From contig JADFCQ010000005.1 of NCBI GenBank assembly GCA_015223225.1, positions 434,001 to 498,000 on the forward strand: a stretch of DNA of 64,000 bases, written 5' to 3'. A model generated the notes under the pieces. That model saw only the letters and a list, made by a program, of their open reading frames with translations, did no database searches and was not told where the DNA came from. The position numbers and the translations under genes are program-made. Positions 61,348-64,000 of this stretch are shown here, in pieces. Each line of letters opens with the position of its first letter. The stretch's first letter is position 1. This DNA is from Acetobacteraceae bacterium H6797. Lineage in GTDB: Bacteria; Pseudomonadota; Alphaproteobacteria; Acetobacterales; Acetobacteraceae.

Positions 61348-61375
61348 CTTTCGAAAATATGTTGTCTTTCGAAAA
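61348..61375. promoter_or_regulatory. AT-rich direct repeats in the promoter region of the gntR gene
   Basis: CTTTCGAAAA occurs at 61348-61357 and again at 61366-61375, 18 bases apart. Each contains the palindrome TTTCGAAA. The AT-rich patch stands out in GC-rich DNA, lies 40-67 bases ahead of gntR and between it and a divergent monooxygenase gene, and is a good candidate operator for the regulator itself. Confidence 0.6.
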
Positions 61376-61414
61376 AAATGTGCAACACTGCCCTGGTCAG
61401 AAAGGATCGCGACA

Positions 61415-62125
61415 GTGGCCGGAGCGACGACCCAGCGCAGGATGAACCCCAGCACGGTGCTGGTGAGCCACGACGTTCAGTCGCGGCTGAAGGGTGACAT
61501 CCTCGACGGCCGCTTCGCCCCTGGCAGCAAGCTCGGCACCGCCATGCTGCAGGAAACCTACGACGCCAGCGTGGGCACGCTGCGCGAAGCGCTCTCCCAT
61601 CTCCGCTCCGAAGGACTGGTGGAGATGGAGGCAGGCCGCGGCTTTCGCGTGGCGCCCATTTCCGCCGAGGATCTTTGCGACGTCTCGGCCCTCTACATCG
61701 AATTCGAGGAACGCGCGGCGGTGGAATCCGTCCTGCAGGGCGACGAGGAATGGGAAACCGGCGTCCTCACCAGCTTCCATCGCCTCGCCCGTATCGAGGC
61801 ACTGCCGCAGAAAGAGCGCATCGAGCGCAGCAGCGAATGGCTGCTCTATCACCGGCAATTCCATGAGGCCCTGGTGGCGGACTGCCCGTCGCGCTGGGTG
61901 CTGCGCGTCCGCGCCGGCCTCTATGACCACATGGAACGCTATCGGCTGATCTCGCAGAAGCACCGCCCGCTGAGTATCCACAAGCGCCGGGAACATGAGC
62001 TGATCCGGGATGCGGCGCTTGCGCGTCGCGCGACGGAGGTTGGGCAACTCCTCAGATCCCATCTCGAGGAAACCACGCAGACAGTACTGAAATACGCACC
62101 ACAATTCATACCCGGCGGCACCTGA
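61415..62125 (+). CDS. GntR-family regulator (FadR subfamily, FCD domain)
   Basis: 236 residues. A GTG at 61415 with AAGGA eight bases upstream is the likely start; an ATG at 61442 is an alternative. The N-terminal winged helix is VQSRLKGDILDGRFAPGSKL with VGTLREALSHLRSEGLVEME. The C-terminal helical FCD domain has the metal-binding pattern expected of the family, including HRQFHEALVADCPS and REHELIRDAALARRA. Effectors of this group are small carboxylates. The Bug receptor and Ldh-type dehydrogenase downstream are probable targets. Confidence 0.92.
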   Translation: MAGATTQRRMNPSTVLVSHDVQSRLKGDILDGRFAPGSKLGTAMLQETYDASVGTLREALSHLRSEGLVEMEAGRGFRVAPISAEDLCDVSALYIEFEERAAVESVLQGDEEWETGVLTSFHRLARIEALPQKERIERSSEWLLYHRQFHEALVADCPSRWVLRVRAGLYDHMERYRLISQKHRPLSIHKRREHELIRDAALARRATEVGQLLRSHLEETTQTVLKYAPQFIPGGT

Positions 62126-62180
62126 CCGTCGGCTGACCAGGCGAGCCGCAAGAGCTCGCCGGCACATGGGAGTGAACATC

Positions 62181-63146
62181 ATGAAAAGACGCGTTCTGCT
62201 CGCGGCGATGGCCGCGGCAGGGGCTGGGCTGCGACATACCGATGCCCAGGGCCAATCGAGAACGACCACCCTGATGCACGGCTTCGCACCGGGCGGCCCG
62301 GCGGATAGCATCGCCCGTCTGATCGCGGGCCCGCTCGGCCAGGCCCTGCATCAGACCGTGGTGGTGGAGCCCCGCCCCGGCGCGGGTGGGGATATCGCCG
62401 CTGCCGCCCTTTCCCGCGCCACGTCCGATGGCTCGGTTATCGGGCTCGTCACCGGCGGCCATGCCGTGACGGCGGCTTTCGGACGCAACCAGAATTACGA
62501 CCCCGTCGATGGCTTCGAGCCCATCTCGCAGGTTCTGCGCTACGCTTTCGCGATCGCGGTCCGCGCCGACAATCCCGCGCGGGATCTGCGCGCAGCCCTG
62601 CGCTTGGCAGGCGAGGCACCCGGCCAGTGGCAATTCGGCTCGGCCGGCAAGGGCACCACGCAGCATCTCGCCGGCGAATTGCTCAATGCCATGTCGGGCG
62701 TGCGGATGGACCACATCCCTTATCGCGGCGACACCGCGAGCGTCACCGCGCTGCTGGGCGGCGAAATTCCGATGGCTGTCGTCGCCACGAATGTCGCGAT
62801 CCCGCTCGCGCAGAGCGGGCAGGTCCGCATCCTGGCCGTGACCGGCGCCAGCCGCGCCGCTCGCCTGCCCGATGTGCCCACGGTGGCTGAGGCGGCGCTG
62901 CCCGGCTACGACGCCTCCACCTGGGCCGCCCTACTCGCCCCGCGCGGCACCTCGCCCGCCGTGATCGCCCGGCTGAACGTCGCGACCAACACCGCCCTGC
63001 GCGACGAGGCATTGCAGAAGCGCCTGGCTGAGCTGGTGGATGGGGAGGTGGTCGGCGGCACGCCGGAAGCCCTGCGCGCCCTCATGGTCAGCGAGATCGC
63101 GCGGTGGCGTACCCTGATCCGTGAGCGCGGGATCGCCATGGAATAG
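62181..63146 (+). CDS. Bug-family (TTT) periplasmic solute-binding protein
   Basis: 321 residues from the ATG at 62181, with GGGAG nine bases ahead; an ATG at 62166 is in frame. The leader MKRRVLLAAMAAAGAGLRHT ends near DAQG with an RR pair. The mature part has TTTLMHGFAPGGPADSIARL and VVVEPRPGAGGDIAAAALSR. No membrane components are near. The Ldh-family dehydrogenase 74 bases later suggests the ligand is a hydroxy or keto acid. Confidence 0.92.
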   Translation: MKRRVLLAAMAAAGAGLRHTDAQGQSRTTTLMHGFAPGGPADSIARLIAGPLGQALHQTVVVEPRPGAGGDIAAAALSRATSDGSVIGLVTGGHAVTAAFGRNQNYDPVDGFEPISQVLRYAFAIAVRADNPARDLRAALRLAGEAPGQWQFGSAGKGTTQHLAGELLNAMSGVRMDHIPYRGDTASVTALLGGEIPMAVVATNVAIPLAQSGQVRILAVTGASRAARLPDVPTVAEAALPGYDASTWAALLAPRGTSPAVIARLNVATNTALRDEALQKRLAELVDGEVVGGTPEALRALMVSEIARWRTLIRERGIAME

Positions 63147-63220
63147 CGCAGGCCGAAAGACTTGATGATGCGAGTTGACGAGTTTTGCCCCGGCTGCACC
63201 GGGCGGAAGGAGAAGAAAAG

Positions 63221-64000
63221 ATGAGCGGCGCCGCGGGAAATCTTCGCCTTACGGCCGAGGCCCTGGAGGGTCTGGTGGCCGGTATCTTCGAACATGCGGG
63301 CGTGCCGAAGCCGGAAGCGGCTTTCTGGTCGCAGAGCCTGGTCAATGCCAATCTGCGCGGCGTGGACAGCCACGGCGTGATGCGCGTGCCGCGTTATCTC
63401 GAACTGCTCGGCATCGGCGAGATCAAGGCCAATCCCACGATGAAGCTGCTGAAGGAAAGCGGTGCCATCGCCCTGCTGGATGCGGATCGGGCGCCAGGCC
63501 CCGTCGGCATGAGCCGCGCGATGGAAGTGGCGATTGCCCGTGCGCGGAAGGTGCATGTCGGCTGGTGCGTGGCGCGCGACATCACCCATGCGGGCGCCGT
63601 CGGCCAATATGTGCTCCAGGCGGCGGAAGCGGGCATGGTCGGCCTCGCCATGACGGCCTCGGTGCCGCTGATGGCCTATCACGGCAGCAAGGGCCCTGTC
63701 GTCTCGACCAACCCCATCGCCATCGGCATCCCCGCACGCGGCCGCCCGCCGCTGGTGCTCGACATGGCCACCGCCGTCGTCGCCCTCGGGAAGATCCAGA
63801 GCGCACGCAGCGCGGGGCGCCCGGTGCCCGAAGGCTGGGGCCTGGACAAGGAAGGCCGCCCGACGACCGATGCCGCCGCCATCGCGACGCTCCTGCCCAT
63901 GGCGGGGCCGAAGGGCTCGGGCCTCTCCCTCATGATCGAGTGCCTCTCGAGCCTGGCCGCCGGCAATCCCGTCCTGGCGCCGGCGCTGGCCGGGGCCAAG
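63221..64000 (+). CDS. Ldh-family NAD(P)-dependent oxidoreductase (3' end outside window)
   Basis: 260 residues are seen; the frame is open to the last base. GGAAGGAGAAG precedes the ATG. It is in the malate/L-lactate dehydrogenase family: NANLRGVDSHGVMRVPRYLE carries the catalytic His, and VGWCVARDITHAGAVGQYVL, STNPIAIGIPARG and GPKGSGLSLMIECLSS follow. It has the classical DSHG motif, unlike the HSHG of the paralogue at 9206. It probably oxidises or reduces the solute of the Bug receptor encoded just upstream. Confidence 0.9.
   Translation, partial: MSGAAGNLRLTAEALEGLVAGIFEHAGVPKPEAAFWSQSLVNANLRGVDSHGVMRVPRYLELLGIGEIKANPTMKLLKESGAIALLDADRAPGPVGMSRAMEVAIARARKVHVGWCVARDITHAGAVGQYVLQAAEAGMVGLAMTASVPLMAYHGSKGPVVSTNPIAIGIPARGRPPLVLDMATAVVALGKIQSARSAGRPVPEGWGLDKEGRPTTDAAAIATLLPMAGPKGSGLSLMIECLSSLAAGNPVLAPALAGAK

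Noticed and set aside
62121..62140. Another copy of the TetR palindrome (TGACCGTCGGCTGACC) before the last Bug receptor
   Set aside because: The second half does not match CGGTCA. It is only a chance TGACCG and does not fit the other sites.

Overview
The window is high-GC DNA with alphaproteobacterial gene content. A Roseomonas-like member of the Acetobacteraceae/Rhodospirillales is the best fit. The reasons are a fused TrpE-TrpG anthranilate synthase with its own leader peptide, the set of housekeeping genes, and many solitary Bug-type (tripartite tricarboxylate, TTT) solute receptors. This assignment is inferred from gene content, not from a database search.

Left part (1-31 kb) is ordinary core or near-core chromosome. 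It holds the end of a type I secretion HlyD adaptor, a TPR-methyltransferase next to formate-tetrahydrofolate ligase (fhs), an orphan Bug receptor, OmpW, a PhnW-like aminotransferase, trehalose synthesis (otsB-otsA), an Ldh-family dehydrogenase, a LysE exporter, a squalene/phytoene synthase-like protein, Fe-superoxide dismutase, an amidase and a flavin monooxygenase. Then come trpL plus attenuator and trpE(G), small transport and hydrolase genes, a divergent MFS/LysR pair, a D-amino-acid-flavoured group (D-aminopeptidase, tautomerase, D-threonine aldolase-like, RidA), a secreted duplicated-domain protein, a TPR lipoprotein, ispE and tRNA-Gln(UUG).

Middle part (31.2-48.5 kb) looks like an accessory catabolic island. 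It begins at tRNA-Gln and a decayed IS630 transposase. It ends near a non-coding tract with about 20-bp phased repeats that may be debris of another mobile element. Inside are four orphan Bug receptors, an SMP-30 lactonase-like protein, a LysR regulator, a luciferase-like monooxygenase coupled to a 97-residue unknown protein, and a tightly packed seven-gene acyl-CoA operon (enoyl-CoA hydratase, NDP-forming CoA ligase, two acyl-CoA dehydrogenases, an SDR, a double SDR with a dead second half, and a double carboxymuconolactone decarboxylase). A TetR repressor closes the island. The same palindrome, TGACCG-N2-CGGTCA, occurs upstream of three receptor genes, the acyl-CoA operon and the tetR gene. 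In two or three cases it sits on the promoter -35 box. I read this as one TetR regulon joining uptake and breakdown of an unknown organic acid.

Right part (48.6-64 kb) is a second accessory region. It has an amidohydrolase and M24 peptidase pair, a polyamine/iron-type ABC importer (permease, ATPase, binding protein, permease), three NtaA/SnaA/DszA-type flavin monooxygenases, a family 5 peptide/opine-type binding protein, and a GntR regulator followed by another Bug receptor and an Ldh-family dehydrogenase cut by the window edge. It suggests import and oxidative breakdown of nitrogen- or sulfur-containing compounds.
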